DNA from: Stenopsyche tienmushanensis
Lineage: Eukaryota > Arthropoda > Insecta > Trichoptera > Stenopsychidae
Length of the DNA stretch: 64,000 bases
Direction: 5' to 3'
Assembly (NCBI GenBank): GCA_008973525.1
Contig: WACJ01000124.1
Location: forward strand, 2,728,001-2,792,000
The stretch's first letter is position 1. Every line of letters begins with the position of its first letter. The notes under the pieces were generated by a model that saw nothing but the letters and a program-made list of their open reading frames with translations, was not told the origin of the DNA and made no database searches. Both the position numbers and the translations under genes were made by a program. Below, in pieces: positions 13,231 through 26,900 of this stretch.

Positions 13231-13405
13231 CTCCCGTGAAGTTTTACGCTCCTGATGTACATCGTCTTCAATGTATGGTGACGTTGGTCTTATCCTTCTT
13301 CATTCCTCGGGGCTGATAAGTTTGAGGATGTCCCTTTTTCGCATGTGACCGTTCGTCGATCATTAGTCTTAGGAGTGCAAAAAGCCGAGGAGGTCTTCTT
13401 ACACG
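13231..13405 (-). CDS. Candidate exon with strong splice acceptor, unknown protein
   Basis: On the minus strand the segment follows a near-ideal acceptor: CTAAT branch-like motif, the pyrimidine tract TTTTCTGTTCTCAG, then the exon from 13405. The phase-0 frame is open for 45 codons to a TGA at 13268-13270. Codon use is mixed and the translation looks authentic, rich in Arg, Lys, Pro and His, with a LFALLRLMIDER stretch and a GMKKDKTNVTIH end. A donor-like GGGAG|GTATGC follows 37 bases after the stop, so it could be a penultimate exon with the stop, or a terminal exon using the AATAAA near 12989. No domain or gene is recognised. Its phase does not fit direct joining to the other minus-strand candidates, so it may belong to another transcript or be an alternative end. 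Confidence 0.42.
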
Positions 13406-13599
13406 CTGAGAACAGAAAACACGTCACATTAGCGCAATCTGACTAGACAAATCCATCCATATAACGGTGTGCGCAAATTACGTATCACCATCGAGCACAA
13501 CAACACACCAAAACCAAAACATCAATAAATCAATTATCACAAATACATTTTTTTTAATCAATCAATTCGACCGAATTCAATAAGTGCGCTACGGTTTAT

Positions 13600-14250
13600 C
13601 TATGATCATATTTGAACGATTGATCGATTACCACACGAACGAAAGAAAATGAGTATAAAACACATTGAGTTACGGTTGACCTTGACTTTAGCGCTTAACG
13701 AGTCAATTTAAGCTCGAAGGTGTTCACAAATATAAATATTATATTTAACACCAAAGAGTGCACAGCTCGAAGAATAAGGATTACAAAGAGCGTCAAAAAA
13801 GAGCTAAATTACACTACCCTAATGTGTTGTATTAGCGCCAGAGGCAATTTTACTAAATTACTTCGCCGCGTATTATCATTTTTTACTGAGGCGATAAATA
13901 TTAGCCCGGGTGCCTCTTTCAGATTTGGTTAGCCCCGGGCGAATACCACAGTCGCCACATCATTGTTCCGGCTCTGCCCAGTAGTGTCCATCAGATACAC
14001 TATTGAACTCTATCATTAATGAAGCGTTAATTTCAATGTACCATGTCTATTATTTAAGAATAAATTGTTTTTTTTGTGGCACAATAATATCATCAGCGTA
14101 AAAAAGTAATGACCAACAAGGTCATAGCTTATTTATTGCTTTGTCTTCAATTTACGAAAAAAATATTGACGGACACTTAATTAACACATCCCTTGGGTGA
14201 TTTATTTGACATAAAAAAATGTTTCATAGTGTATAATGATCAACTGTATG
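13600..14250. other. Mixed-composition stretch without a recognised gene
   Basis: Contains a pair of GC words, GCCCGGG near 13902 and CCCGGGC near 13934, that can pair as an inverted repeat about 30 bases apart. The open frame 13720-13932 has no similarity I can name. No terminal repeats or target duplication found. Confidence 0.35.
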
Positions 14251-14300
14251 TGTAGTGGGCTATAACCAGAAATCTTGTTGTAAAGGTTTAGATTCAAATC
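14250..14300 (+). repeat. Possible tRNA-derived SINE head
   Basis: TGTGTAGTGGG (A-box-like, about 9 of 11 consensus positions) followed about 35 bases later by GATTCAAATCT (B-box-like). There is no cloverleaf, so this is not a functional tRNA. It could be a worn SINE promoter, or chance. Confidence 0.2.
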
Positions 14301-14561
14301 TAAAATCAGTGGTGTAGTGGGGCGGGGGCGCGTGGGGTCGGCGCTCCCACATTTTTTTCTAAACGATTTGGAAATTTTGCATAATATATATTGTAATTTT
14401 TAAAAATTTATTTTAACTTAAATTGGTTAAATTGAAAACCGTTTGGTTGGAAACTTGGTGCGAAAATTGTATCACTGCTGGTAGGGGAGGGGGTACTGAA
14501 ATATTATAATTAATCAGCGCTCCCAGACTTTTTTATTTAGCACTACATCATTGTCTAAAAC
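14299..14561. mobile_element. 247-bp MITE with 8-bp target duplication (hAT-like)
   Basis: The element spans 14307-14553. Its ends are inverted copies, CAGTGGTGTAGTG at the left and CACTACATCATTG at the right (11 of 13 positions pair). It is flanked by TCTAAAAT (14299-14306) and TCTAAAAC (14554-14561), an 8-bp duplication with one change, the length made by hAT transposases. Inside, GCGCTCCCA occurs twice, near 14341 and 14517, each followed by a T run. There is no coding capacity, so it must have been moved by another element's transposase. The Gs at 14319-14338 contrast with the AT-rich interior. Confidence 0.75.
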
Positions 14562-14887
14562 GTAGGAAAAAAGTCATTATATTAAAAAAAATGGGGACTA
14601 GATGACGATAAGTGTTGGATAAGCAAATATAGCATCTAAGTAAATGATGATTTTAATTTAGCTCACTACTCAAAGGGTTAATTCAAGGAAAACTTTTTCA
14701 TCCATTTAAACTATATCAATCGGATCAGTCGATAATTCGCCCATTCGGAGGAGGATTCTAGGACCAAATGAGATGCATTGAAATATGTCAATATTTAAAA
14801 GGGGGCGGAGTTATCTTGCCATCTCATACGAACTTATCGCGCGATTCGCTGTACCTTAGGAGACAGTTATTAAGTTTAAGCCGCCGC

Positions 14888-14951
14888 CCAATCAAGCATG
14901 ATTTGATTGGAGCGTGTGAGATACAAAGTTGCATCATCAGGGGTGATGCAA
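14888..14951. repeat. Twin perfect hairpins
   Basis: Two perfect stems of 8 bp with 7-base loops lie 18 bases apart. The first is CCAATCAA-GCATGAT-TTGATTGG (14888-14910), whose arms are CCAAT-box words in both orientations. The second is TTGCATCA-TCAGGGG-TGATGCAA (14929-14951). They sit in a less AT-rich block (14690-14960) that also holds a GGGGGCGGAG word near 14803. They may be protein-binding sites, a structured RNA or transposon debris. Confidence 0.5.
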
Positions 14952-15059
14952 TATTCGCAGTATGAAATCAATAAATTAATAAATATTTAATGTCAAAATA
15001 TCACAGCGGGTCGTATCGATAAAATAAATGATGATAAGGATTTGTGCCCGTTTAAAATA

Positions 15060-15560
15060 GTGCGTAAGAGGGGGGGTACAGCCAAGGGTTGCGAGACGGC
15101 GCCCGGTTTTTGTAATTTTGGGTAGGTCTACTTTTAATGTTATTTAAAATAGCACATTTTTGTGATGTCTATGACTTAATAACAATTGCGTACATTTTCA
15201 TAATATCCTAAATGGGCCATAAACTTAATTTAATATCTTTTGTACCATTTTATTCTATTAGTTTTTATGCTCATGTACGAAACATGGATAAAACGCTAAA
15301 CGGATGTACCAAGTACTACTGCTTGACTTTATTAACTAGTGTATACTTCTGTAGATCTAGAAAGTCGAGATAATTCTGGATCATAATAATGGATTGGTAA
15401 TAATTATGAATTATAAATTTTAAAAAATGAAAGTAATTGCTTTGGAAATAAAGATGATGTATTAAAGATTGTGTGATCTTTTTTAAGCAATTTTCTATGG
15501 AACTCTGAATCCAATCCAAGCATTTATAGATAGATTTCGAATCCTGTGATAGTGTACATT
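15060..15560. other. Non-coding stretch with a short GC-rich piece
   Basis: GAGGGGGGGTACAGCC and a following GC-rich stretch (15066-15110) stand out and could be the end of an old transposon, but no partner end is visible. The rest is AT-rich. The minus frame 15316-15519 looks like chance. Confidence 0.35.
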
Positions 15561-15562
15561 GA

Positions 15563-15796
15563 TATTATGTATTCATTGGGTGCTTAAAAAAGAAATGGCA
15601 CTGGTTGGATTGGTTATCAATGCTTCTGTTGATGTTTGAGATTCCGCCGATGTTTATTATGTTAATCACGAAGAAGCAGTATTTTGAATGCTTGGAAGTG
15701 GTTTTAGACATCGTCTTCGACTTGTCTACTGGTATGCCATTTCTTCTAACCACCTTGGCCTCTGACCTGCGCCGTCCACATCATTCACCACTATAG
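15563..15796. other. Open frames on both strands, origin unclear
   Basis: Plus 15563-15796 is open for 77 codons and very hydrophobic, with many Leu, Met, Ile and Phe. The complementary strand is open over nearly the same bases (15565-15753, extendable to about 15774) with a Lys/Arg/Ser-rich start. Composition is more balanced than the flanks. There is no clean acceptor on either strand. A donor-like ATAG|GTATTA follows the plus-strand stop. This may be a piece of an old retrotransposon coding region. I recognise no motif. Confidence 0.2.
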
Positions 15797-17724
15797 GTAT
15801 TATATTGCAGCTTCATCGCTACTGTTGCTGCTAAATGCAGACGTGAGGATAAAATGCTAATTTTATAAATTGTTCATAAAGATTTGCACGACTTCACCTC
15901 TGATCTCGCCGCCTTTTAATATCATCGATATAAACGTATGGAGAAAACAATATTACCCACATTTATGGACTTAATAACCGCCAGTTGTAATTTGAATGCC
16001 GTCGCGGATCTAATGTATGATTTGCCAAATGAAAGAATTGCACAACGTCGATCTTCTTTATGGCATTTTTACATGTGAAAGTGTGGCGCAAAACATATAA
16101 TCTAAAACGATCGTTACATCATCGCGATACATATTTCACGTGGAGTAAAAGTTGTCCGATTTAAGCTGTATCGATCTGACGATATTGTTATGATAAATTT
16201 AATTTATTAACGTATGAATAAGTGCCGAACACATCGATTGTGTGTGAGTGATAGTGGTTGATTGATGGCTGAACCACTTTGTGGTGGTCGATGATATTAT
16301 GTTGAAAATGGAAGTGTTGTTTAAAATGTCATCTGTGTTTTTTTCTCGCTATGATTAATCGAGTCTATTAGCAAATAAGGTAGCATTTAGTGCTTTTACG
16401 GTTGACATTAATGATTGTAAATTTTCAACAGACGCGGTTGATCGAGCTGAAGTGTGAGAAACTGGTGCAAATAATAAATCAACTTGAAAATTTAGATACG
16501 TTTTTATTATTTATCTTAGCGAATTTCGTTGAGCAGCGCAAAAACGTTGAATCATAGCGATGACCATCTAAAATGATAAAATTAATTTAATGCATGATAA
16601 ATTTTAGTCTAAGTAACACCTTATTTAATAACTTTGAAGCAATACTTAATAAGTCACATTATTTAAAAAAATACATTGTAATAAAACGCATGTACATTTT
16701 TTACAGAGCTGAAACTACCCAGACAGTAATAAAAGCAATCCCTTTTTATAGTTATTTTACAGTCCTTTTCAAAGGTTAACGTATAGTGGAAAATATAATT
16801 ATGTTCATAAATATTTTAACTTTCAATCCTGTAATTTCAAGCAATAAATATATTTTAAATAATTCTTCAAAGTTTCTTGCTTCAATGTTCAATTATATTC
16901 ATTTTTTAAAAGAACATTTGTTTAATAGTTGATGGTAAAATATTATTCATTTTCACTACGACGTCATATTGATCATAAATCTTGCTAGCGAATATTAAGT
17001 GAACAAATACAACTATTTTACAAAAAATCAAAAATATTTATGGCCGTAATTTCAATTTGTAATGTGTTTTTCGGAATCTAAGATGTGACTCTATCTCACG
17101 ATTTAATATTTGCTTAAAACATTTACGTGTAAATGCTAAACAAATTGCCTAATTGATATGAACTTAGACCAATAAAGCTCTTGGTGGGATAAATTGTGTA
17201 TATTTTTAGGCATCGAAATTATAAATAAAGTAATCTAGATTCGCAAATCATCTATGTGCATACATTTGTTAAATAAAATTCATAATCTTCAGATATTTTG
17301 AATTAACTGAATGCAAATTTAATTTTTATATTAATTATGCCAAAAGACTATTAACGACTTCGTAAGCTGATAAATCTTTTTCTCTTCCAAGCAAGCCAGG
17401 TTTAGAATTGGATGCATTTCTGGATCTTTTTTGATCGCGATTTGCAACAAAAATTATGTCGACTAAAAACAATGACAATTTTACAAACTTTCAATAGATG
17501 TCAATAATTTTATCCATATTGTCATAATCATAGTGAAACTTTTCGATAAAGAGGAAAGTTCATGTTGTATATTTCATATATTACTTTTCACGCATTTATT
17601 ATATGCGAAACTTTAGGTTTCGCAAAAAAAAAGGTAGCCCCTTATTTGTTTGATCGGTAGAGAAATGATTTTTAACCAAGACAATCTTTTTTGTTATTTC
17701 AAGCATTTCAACAATTTATCTATA
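15797..17724. other. AT-rich non-coding stretch
   Basis: No gene, RNA or repeat family seen. Confidence 0.6.
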
Positions 17725-17869
17725 TCACCATCATCATCATAGTGCAGCCACAAACAGTCCTCTGCAGAACTATGGGCCTCTTCAATATCCATTCATAGGA
17801 AGGGTTTACATCCATCTCGTCTGTATCATACATTCACCTCGTCATTCGCTCGATATTGAAGGTAGCATT
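17725..17869 (-). repeat. CAT-edged dispersed repeat, copy B
   Basis: The best-preserved copy: ATCACCATCATCATCATAG, then TGCAGCCACAAACAGTCC, to GAAGGTAGCAT. It is closely similar to copy A along its whole length. Read on the minus strand, the ATGATG tail is the 3' end. The sequence just upstream in that orientation (17870-18110) is also less AT-rich than average and may be more of the same element, with the minus open frame 17871-18056 as a coding remnant I cannot identify. Confidence 0.7.
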
Positions 17870-18116
17870 ACTACAGAGTTTTACTTCGAACGCTTACCCA
17901 ACAGGTATCCTGAACATATTGACGAACGCTTTCGCGACCGTCTCGATAGGGAGTGTGGGAGATTTGTAAAGACTGAGTAGTTTTCTTCGGAAGACAGTGG
18001 AAAACTATTCTAGACGACCTTTTTGATTCTACTGGAAAGGGCTTTCTGGAGTGCAAAGAGTCCAGTCCCTCCTTTCTTCGCTAGGGCGTTGTTGGTATAG
18101 GGTGAAAATATACGTG

Positions 18117-18147
18117 ACCGTAGCTTAAAGTAAACCGTAGCTTAAAG
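18117..18147. repeat. Tandem 14-bp direct repeat
   Basis: ACCGTAGCTTAAAG occurs at 18117-18130 and exactly again at 18134-18147, 17 bases apart. A small local duplication. Confidence 0.7.
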
Positions 18148-18483
18148 CAACTTCTAGACCAGTAATTTGCCTATTTTATTATATATTACACAAACTCAAC
18201 TCGTATTTTATCGCTTAGTAAGTTATATCCGTTAACAAATGGAAAAAAATGGTGCTTAAAATCAACTTTTCTTAAGAGTTAAGAAGTATCACTTCTAACA
18301 CAATATTTTTATGATCGTATTAACGACGAAGGTGATTCTAGTACTTATCAATTATTTATTTCAATGACCCTTAATTTGTGGCGCTTCACAAAACATGACT
18401 TTATATGTCAAAGTCAGAATTACCACAAAGGTTACGCATTTGTATTTAATTACCAAGCGTGATGAAATCCTTTGTTAACAACC

Positions 18484-18524
18484 GCATCGGGTTAACGCCA
18501 CTAATTTCCAATGGCGCCCGATGC
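18484..18524. repeat. Interrupted hairpin
   Basis: GCATCGGG at 18484-18491 pairs with CCCGATGC at 18517-18524, and inside it GCCA (18497-18500) pairs with TGGC (18512-18515). It may be a structured element or chance in a GC-richer patch. Confidence 0.4.
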
Positions 18525-18551
18525 AAATCTGTATTTTTTTTTTCAAAACTA

Positions 18552-18729
18552 TTAGATGACCGGAAGCTGTGCTCCAAAACGCAGGATAGCCAACAAGGCC
18601 AACTCGTCCAGTGGATCGTACTTAAAAGAGCATGGAATAAATTGAAGTAGGCAAGGCCGTCTGCGAAGTCGATCGAGATTAACACGCGCAAGAACGTTCT
18701 GCTTTCCTTTTGATTTTACGCAACAGCAC
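18552..18729 (-). CDS. Candidate terminal exon, unknown protein
   Basis: On minus the segment begins after a good acceptor (TACCTTGGCCATTTCAG) with one base completing a codon, and is open for 58 codons to a TAA at 18552-18554. The second half is rich in Leu, Asp and Ala with DPLDELALLAILRFG. The starting phase (needs two bases before) matches the donor-like end of the candidate exon at 22475-22678. A donor-like AA|GTACGA inside, near 18620, would give an alternative. No clear AATAAA follows closely. It overlaps longer chance frames on both strands. Confidence 0.25.
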
Positions 18730-18859
18730 CTGAAATGGCCAAGGTACTCATTTGTTTGTATATGGTAAATGTATAATCGTGATTCAAGAACAATATAAAT
18801 AACAAACGCAATCATTTTTACAACGGAATCGGGCGAACTTTCACTTTGATAATTCGACA

Positions 18860-19762
18860 ATGGTATTAATTAAACGGATTTGGGCAACATACATGTTAAT
18901 AACGCACGAATAATCAATCACTTTGCGAGAAAAAATAGCACTCACTCGAACTTTGCGCGTTAACGAGAGTGAAGAACACATTCATGTTACAATAACGAGC
19001 AATCATCTCATATTTGATGTTAAATGAAGAATACTCAATTTTGCTCCAAAGTCAAGTGTTTTTTTATAAATACGTATAAAATAAAAAAATATACAAAGAC
19101 ATCATTTTTGTACCGGTTTTAAGATGTTACATAAGTCTAACGTGTATTGTATTTTTTTATAGCATGGCGCTAAATTCAACCAAAGCTGGCCTTGGTAAAA
19201 ATTCAAGAGTGTGTGAGAAAACACTATATTGCTTTTGACCCAGGAGAAGTAATAAAAACCACAACAAACTTATTTATTGCCAATCAGTAGTAGAATGTTC
19301 AATAAGATAAATACAGTTTTATTCTTTTTGATTTTCACGATTGCTACGAACATATAAGGGCTAAAAAATATGGGTACCTTAAGTTCTTTTTCTCTGGACA
19401 TATCCACTTTTTAGAGTGATTTTGTTTTGAGCTCTGTTAATGAATTCTACTATGTCTTAATTTAAATTTTAAAAAAATGCTGAACCATAGTGTACTATAG
19501 GTACAGTTATCACCACTGAAAGGGAAAACACGTTAATTATATTTGAATTTTTTTTTCGTCTTAAGATCCATTATCGAATACAGATAATCTCCATTGGTGT
19601 ATTTTCTAAGGAAAGGATTTTTCGTGTGTTTCGTGGTTTCCCTTTGCCTCCCACATGTGGTAAGGTAGGATTATTATCAGGTAAGATCGTCTCAGTACTT
19701 AATTTTTCAGATTCATGGAATGAGGTTAAATCTGCTTGCTAACATTCAGATGCAGGGAATTG
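18860..19762. other. AT-rich non-coding stretch
   Basis: No gene or repeat recognised up to the hAT insertion. Confidence 0.6.
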
Positions 19763-20683
19763 GTTAAGACTAGGGAATCCAATCCCGAGCCAAAATTTCG
19801 ATCCCGGGATTTCGGGATTTCATTAGACAATCCCGGGACCAGTCCCGGGATCCCGGGATTGTCCCGGGATCCCGGGATTGGGATTTTCAATATTTTAAGA
19901 AATTACCTTAATGAATTTGATCAAAAATTACTAATCAGTCCATTTGTTCAATATAAAAAATCACTTGAAGGTCAAAGAATTTTATTTATTTAAGAAAAGA
20001 TAAAAATACAATTCAAAAATAGATAAATAAAACACTAAAAAATTCAAATAATATTTTGAAAATATGCCCGAAGTAACATTAACATTAAACATTAGTGTTT
20101 CGTCATTTAGTCTGGATCTGATTTTGGAAGTCAGACAACTTGCTGCTGAAAATGCACGCTCAGCTTCCACACTCGTTGGAGGTATCGTCATTAGATATTT
20201 AAATGCTAGTTCGAGTTGATGATCGCGTGAGCCCCCATTTTCGTATAACACCATCAATGTGATTGATAAAATTCTTTTCTGCTGAGACACGGACTAAAAA
20301 TCGCAAAAATCCCTATTTCCCGACAAATTATTTATTTCCGTCGCTGCAGATGAATACTTATATACTATAATACTTTGATGTGATTCGTAATTATATTACG
20401 GAGGAATACAAAAAATCTGAACCCCGTATCTATTATATTTCATATCGATATTCCCATTATTCGTCGAGGTGTAGTAAATACATCACCGGTAGGGAAAGGT
20501 TACTATAACAATTTGAAAAACATACGTGTACCCTATATATGTATACATAGAATAGACAGTCACTGCTACCAGGGGGACAGAGAAGGACAAGGGCGGGTTT
20601 AGTGGGCAGGCACGACCGAACAATCGTGAATCCTACACTGCCCAGCTTCACTGGGCGTCTTGCGAAGATTTTCTCGCCCACAG

Positions 20684-20718
<35 letters not shown>

Positions 20719-20944
20719 CAGTCACTGCTCCTATGCGTCGCCTAAGTTCGTCAATTAGTAATTACGCCACTGTTTCCATGCGTCCAGATTTCGTCGGGAA
20801 TGTCTCGATTTAGTAGCCTTCATCGTGTTGGTGAGGTGAACGATTTCTGTTAGATAAAAATTTCAATCCCGGGATTCTTAATTACCTAAAATCTTCCGGG
20901 ATCCCGGGATCCGGGATCCCGGGATTGGATTCCCTAGTTAAGAC
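19763..20944. mobile_element. Internally deleted hAT transposon with 8-bp target duplication
   Basis: The element runs from 19771 (TAGGGAATCCAATCCCG) to 20936 (CGGGATTGGATTCCCTA), and these ends are perfect inverted repeats of 17 bp. Both sides carry GTTAAGAC (19763-19770 and 20937-20944), the 8-bp duplication typical of hAT insertion. Both subterminal regions are filled with repeated CCCGGGAT words (19803-19880; 20897-20928), which may be transposase-binding sites or a foldback. At about 1.17 kb, of which about 160 bases are a later insertion, it is far shorter than an autonomous hAT. Only the end of the transposase gene remains. The perfect target duplication suggests a fairly recent insertion. 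A fragment of the same family is at 5832-6060. Confidence 0.92.
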
Positions 20945-23900
20945 TATATTAATACTTCAAATCTTCCAAATTTATTAGTACGGGATCCATAAACTGGATT
21001 TGAACCCAAACCTTTATAATAAAAGCTATCTAACCAGGATCTAATTCATTATACCAATACATTTTTAAATTACTATCAACAATCATCCGATCGATAGTTT
21101 TTATGGAAAGTACTTGGATAACCAATTAATTGATATCTACATAACGTTATATATGGAATTTTACCATTATATAATATTTTGTTATTTCATCACTATTTAA
21201 ATCCATATATTATATTAGAAATATCTATATAGAATAATAGTGATTTTTGCAGAAAAATATATTTTTACAAATTAATATCGGGAAAATATTTAGCGAAAAT
21301 AAGCTGTATAACATTCACACTCACAATGCTCGCATTAAAATCGTCTAATGGCTACCAACTCTATAATTTACGTGATAAGTGTGGATTACAAAAATACAGG
21401 GATGAATATGAACAGGACGTTCATGCAATGAAATATAATCCCGTATGAGCTTATATGCACTCGAAGAAGCTTTTATCTGAAGCCATATCAAATTACTCCT
21501 CACATGTAAGTTGAAATTTTCCATGGTAACTTCCTTATTGAATAAATCTTGGATCGAAATGCAAACGGCATTTTTGGTTATGTGGTTGATCTTATTCATC
21601 AATAATTCCGAATGTCAATTTATTTAGGCTAATCTCACTTTCACTATGTATGATGGATCTACGGTTTAATTGAATTTGTCTCGAGCACATGTTTTTGACA
21701 CGTTTTACATCGTTGATCTAATTTGACAACTTTTCATTTTGTATGATTGATTAGGCTCTTATTACATTCGTATTTGTTCAATTGATACGCTTGTACTGCG
21801 GATATAATGTAATTAATGTTTATCTTAAGAATCGTGTTGGATTGAGTTGTAAGATGGACAGGTAGTAGATGGTGGTTGTGACAAAGGTCAATTGAGCTGG
21901 TTAAAGTTGGAAGGTTGAAGATCAGACGGACAAGTAGGAAGAAGCTAATCTTTTACTCCGTGGGAGCTGCAAATTGTTATCTCTTTTTCTGGTATGTTTT
22001 GAGTGGCCTTTGGAGATGGTAACATGATATTCAATTTTGCTGCAAGCAGCTCAACCTGTTTCAGGATAATATTGTTTGAACATTGAAGTTTCTGTAAGCG
22101 AAGGATCAAATTTAGAGGACGACTACTTTCTTACTTCTGTTTGCATTAAGCGGATCGTCTCGGCGGAAACTCAATTGTTTTAATGGTCTTATTCAAATTT
22201 GCGATTTTTGTTATCGTTTTCATTTTCTGCAACCAACTATTCAGCAAACTCAAAGTCAGAACATTCCGCCAGCCTGGTGCCTTATTGTTGTAAGACCGGT
22301 TTCGCAATTGCCCATAGCATCGTTGTTAACCGCACGGGTGCTGGGTTCTTGTTGCTTTTTTATATAATGTTTAATGGACTACCATTATTAACACAGAATC
22401 GGACTATGTAGATTATGATCCGCATACCCACCATTACGCAATTGGTCCAGGCCTAAAGATCAAATAAATCTCACAGATGCCATGTTGCGATATTTGAAAC
22501 GGATACAGTTTGTGTGTCGTCATGGCCATTCCCGACTTGGACAGGCAAATTTCTATAGCTCAGGAAGCGATTGCTCTTGCTTTCGATTTTGCAAGATAAC
22601 TGATCGAATTTTAGATCTTCATCTTTGGAGAAGAAACTCGATTTTAATTGACCCTTGAGGCTCAAAATGTCCATCATCCTTTGTAGATAAAAAAAAAACA
22701 GCAAATTTCAATGCATTTTAAAGCTTTAATAGCATCAGATGGAACACTATCAAACAATCTGTATTAGATGAACGGAAATCACTTATTATAAACTGGCACA
22801 AATTATATCATCGTAAGGCCAAATGTGGTTCTCATGAATTCATAAAAATGACTGGTACAATTCACCCATGCAAAATTTATGAATCTACAACAATTTTACT
22901 TTTATTGGCAATATAGCCTTCAAAAAACACACGTGCAGAGTCCAATCAAATTGTCCTGCTTTCGTTTCCCAATCGAGTACTTAGCAAATCATTCAGCTTG
23001 TAATGTTATTCGTTACATAATACTTCGATGAATATTAAGTCTACTATGACGCATATCTGAATAAGATGCAAGCAATAAGAATGTTGACAGATATTGTTGT
23101 TCTGTTTAAGGCTTTTCCGCAAGAAAGTCTCATTACTTATCGCGAATTCCAAAAGTTTAAATTAAAATAAGCCCTTTATAAGGAAATGTATAAATTGGGC
23201 GCTGTTTACATTGTTGAAAGTCAAATAAAAGTCTAAAAATAAACGGTTGCTAATGTATCACGATGAAGCAACCGTAATACTATAGAATCGAAAATTTGAC
23301 AACAAAGGTCAAGTATTTTCGCTTGAGGATTTTTTTATGGGACCAAAGACATTGTGTCTATCAAATTATGGTCGAAGGCTTGCATAATTAAGTTTTAAAA
23401 CTCACACAAATAATGGAGCAATTTAATGTGCTGATGAATGTCAATAAATATAAGTATTCTTTTTACTGCCACCAATCATGTTGTGATTGATGCATCAATT
23501 TTTTTATTGCCGATAAATTCTTGTGTCAAGTTTTTGCATTGAATACACAACGGCATATATTAAATAAAATTTATAACACATTGAAAAATTATTTAAGACT
23601 ATTATGGTGTCATCTTTATTATCTTATGGAATATTATTCTTTTTCTTGAGGTGCCATATTTGATATCAAACACAGGTGATAAAATATTTTTACGTAGTAA
23701 TTCTTCAACGTTTTCCATGTATAATTACCCGACGTTATTAATAATCTCAAAAAAGTAGAACAAATCTGTATTTGGATGATCGATTAGAAATATAAGTACT
23801 TTTGATTTCTCAAATTTGTTAATTCCTCCGATAAAATTCCTCCATACTTTGAATTTGAACCTGAATATTACAAAATAGGAATTCAAGAACTAAGTTATAA

Positions 23901-26900
23901 TACTATGTATATTAATTCACACTAATATATAATATTTATTTAAATCTGGACAAATCTCAGTAAAAAAATCGAAAACTACGGCATAGATAATTGAATTCAT
24001 TTTGTGTATCCAATTTCGTCACATTGAGGATCGTGACTAATTGAAGTTTTTTTAAATTACTTATCTTTTAAAGATATTTGATACTTTAGTTGGAAATTCA
24101 TAAAGATACCAAAGTCATCTGCTGTAAGCTCCATTAAATAATTTTCAAATAATCTTAGTAATAACGTGTATTCTATGTCTTCCGCATCTGACATACATTT
24201 TTTCCTTTCAAAAAGACATATTTTCACATCACTAGAACCGTTAAGTACGACTGTACATTTTGTGTATAATGCCACTTCTGTTAAATGGAAGAATAATCAT
24301 GTGAGTTTTGATTGAAGATCATACGAATCTAAAGGGAGTTTGGATTGCCATCAATAAATTTTCACACGTCTCTTATTATGGCATTAGGGCAGCAAAGAAA
24401 TTTTCTTGATTATATAAAATTATGAAGCACGGTATTATCACTGCAAATTGGTTCTAAATTTATTCATCGAATCTTTTTATGGTCATGATCGGCAAGGATA
24501 GACGATGGATCGATTTTTTGAATCGAATTAAGCAATCTAAACTAGGATGTAAAAAACGTGTTTCCATCTCTCATTCAGATTGAAATTTCGATCCAAATCC
24601 GGCTTTTTTGTCGTGTATCAATTCGAATCCGTCGTATAACAAATACACATTTTTCAACTAAGCCGAATCAGCCATGCCCTCGTGTTGTCGGTTCTTTTGG
24701 ATTAATTTAAATCACGGCGTCGATGATGATGATGGATCAATAAGTTTAAATTGATCTCGCAATAATGACCCATCTCTATGATTGCGGCCATTATCCAAAC
24801 ACGGTTAATCTCCCTCGAAATGAACAATTTCCGCGTCTTGTTCAGGTGGTTATGATGAGGGCAGTGTACTCTAATAACTATATGTTCGCATTCTTCAATT
24901 GCTACCGTTGATTTTTACAACATAATAATTGGAAATATGATGTTGGTACATGGGATTGGGTCTTTAAGAAATTTTAGGCATAACCATCGATATTATCGAT
25001 CATTAAAAAATAGTAATTGCACGTCGAGAGAAGAGTGATGATTCAATAAACGTTGGCGGGAATTTGGCGTAATTGAAAATCATCATGTTTTTATCTGATT
25101 ATCCAATAGTGGATATTTTAAAGAGTCATGCAAGATTTTTAAATATAGTTATTAAACAAGACCGGTACAAATTGATGTAATAGCAAACGATCAATAATGC
25201 GACCATGTGTTACCTCAGTTACTCATCGATTTTTTTGTTGTGGATATCCTAAATTAAGTATGTTTTCACTATTATGTCAGAATATTTTCACTTGTATACT
25301 AGTACAAATTATTCAAATAATTGGCATAATAATGGATTTAACTATAACATATTGTTTGTATTTTAAATGTTTTGGGCATGTATTAGAAATGCTCTAAAAT
25401 ACCTTAATATTGAAAAATATTATCACCTTTACTTATATAGGGTCAAGTAAAAAGTCACTTAGAATTATATTACAGTGAGCAATATTAAAATAAGTATAAT
25501 ATTATCGTACAAACATAAATCAGTGTAGAGTTTATTGAAGAAAGCCATTCAGAAGTAGAATGTGCTAGCTTTTACATCTGCCACCGCCCTTATCAACTGT
25601 TGCGCATGCATAAATCACCCATTTTGATATTTAGAACATTTTTTAAATTAGTTAATCGGATATTTTATATATTTGGGCCAATTTAAAATGTATACATATT
25701 AAATATGCTATACAATCAGTAAAAAAATAATATTGTTCAACTACTTTCACTTTCATCAAACTGGCAAAATAATCCTACGATTGATGGGCTACGTAATTTA
25801 TGAATTGAATCAGATTACTATTGACATTTGAGATTACGTACAAAGTCGTCGAGCTAAATGACGCTAATGCCTATTTTTATGTAATGATTGACCTTTTTAG
25901 CATGTTATATAAATAAATAAAACTTAAAATAACCTTCATAAACTGCTCAACATTAAGAATATTTAATTTCGTTCGTATTTGAGCGAAAATCGCTACATAA
26001 ATGATTAATAGCAGTACTATTCCGAAGATAAATGCCTCATCTAACAAATTGGCAAACTTTATTTCAATTCATTCCAAAAGCATTAAATAAAATTCTATGA
26101 TCGTTTCTAGCATATTAACTCACCTTAGAACTGTACAAAAGTAAATTACAAGTAAAAATGAATCAAATGCGTGTTTCGCCTTTAAGAAAATTTCATCCCC
26201 CTCGACTTAAACATCACCAGTGGGTGAGTCACGTTGCCGTATAAAATGATAGCAATCGGCGTGACGGCGTTCTAAGAACACTAGGGGGTAGAATTTGAAC
26301 CCTCAAGTGTAAATAACGACCAATTTTGTCGAACCTATCGTGTCAAAGAAAGATAAGAATCTCCTTAGGCAATAAAGCACTTTTTTCAATCGTAAGTATC
26401 ATTCACTGCCGAGCGTCGTAAGGTCAAGAATTTGTGAAAACAAAATGTCTTTGTATCCTTATGGTCAATATACACTTTGTAGGCTCTATTTTAGTCTCAG
26501 GGCCATTGAGTCACGCCAAAATTCGTATAAATGGACATTTAAGAATAATTCTAATTAATAAACGGCTTAAATTTGCGATGAGAACGCACAAGCAATCAAC
26601 TATTTTTTTTATATTCGAATAATCCTAATCAAGCTTAATTATATTTTTTTCCCTCCAAACGAAGGAAAGTTGTTCTTTCTTACATTAGGGTTGTTTGGGC
26701 GAGTTCACCCTCCTCGAATAAACACATAAACATAGGTTGCAGTATTAAGAATAGGGTTGAATGAGAATATCGAACGGCTAGAGTAAATATAGTAATACGA
26801 TTGCACGATCATTCAAGCGATAAAGGGGATGAACAATTTTTACTCAAATTAAAACTTTACTATCCGCCCTTGAAATTTACGACCTAAACTGAAACAGTGT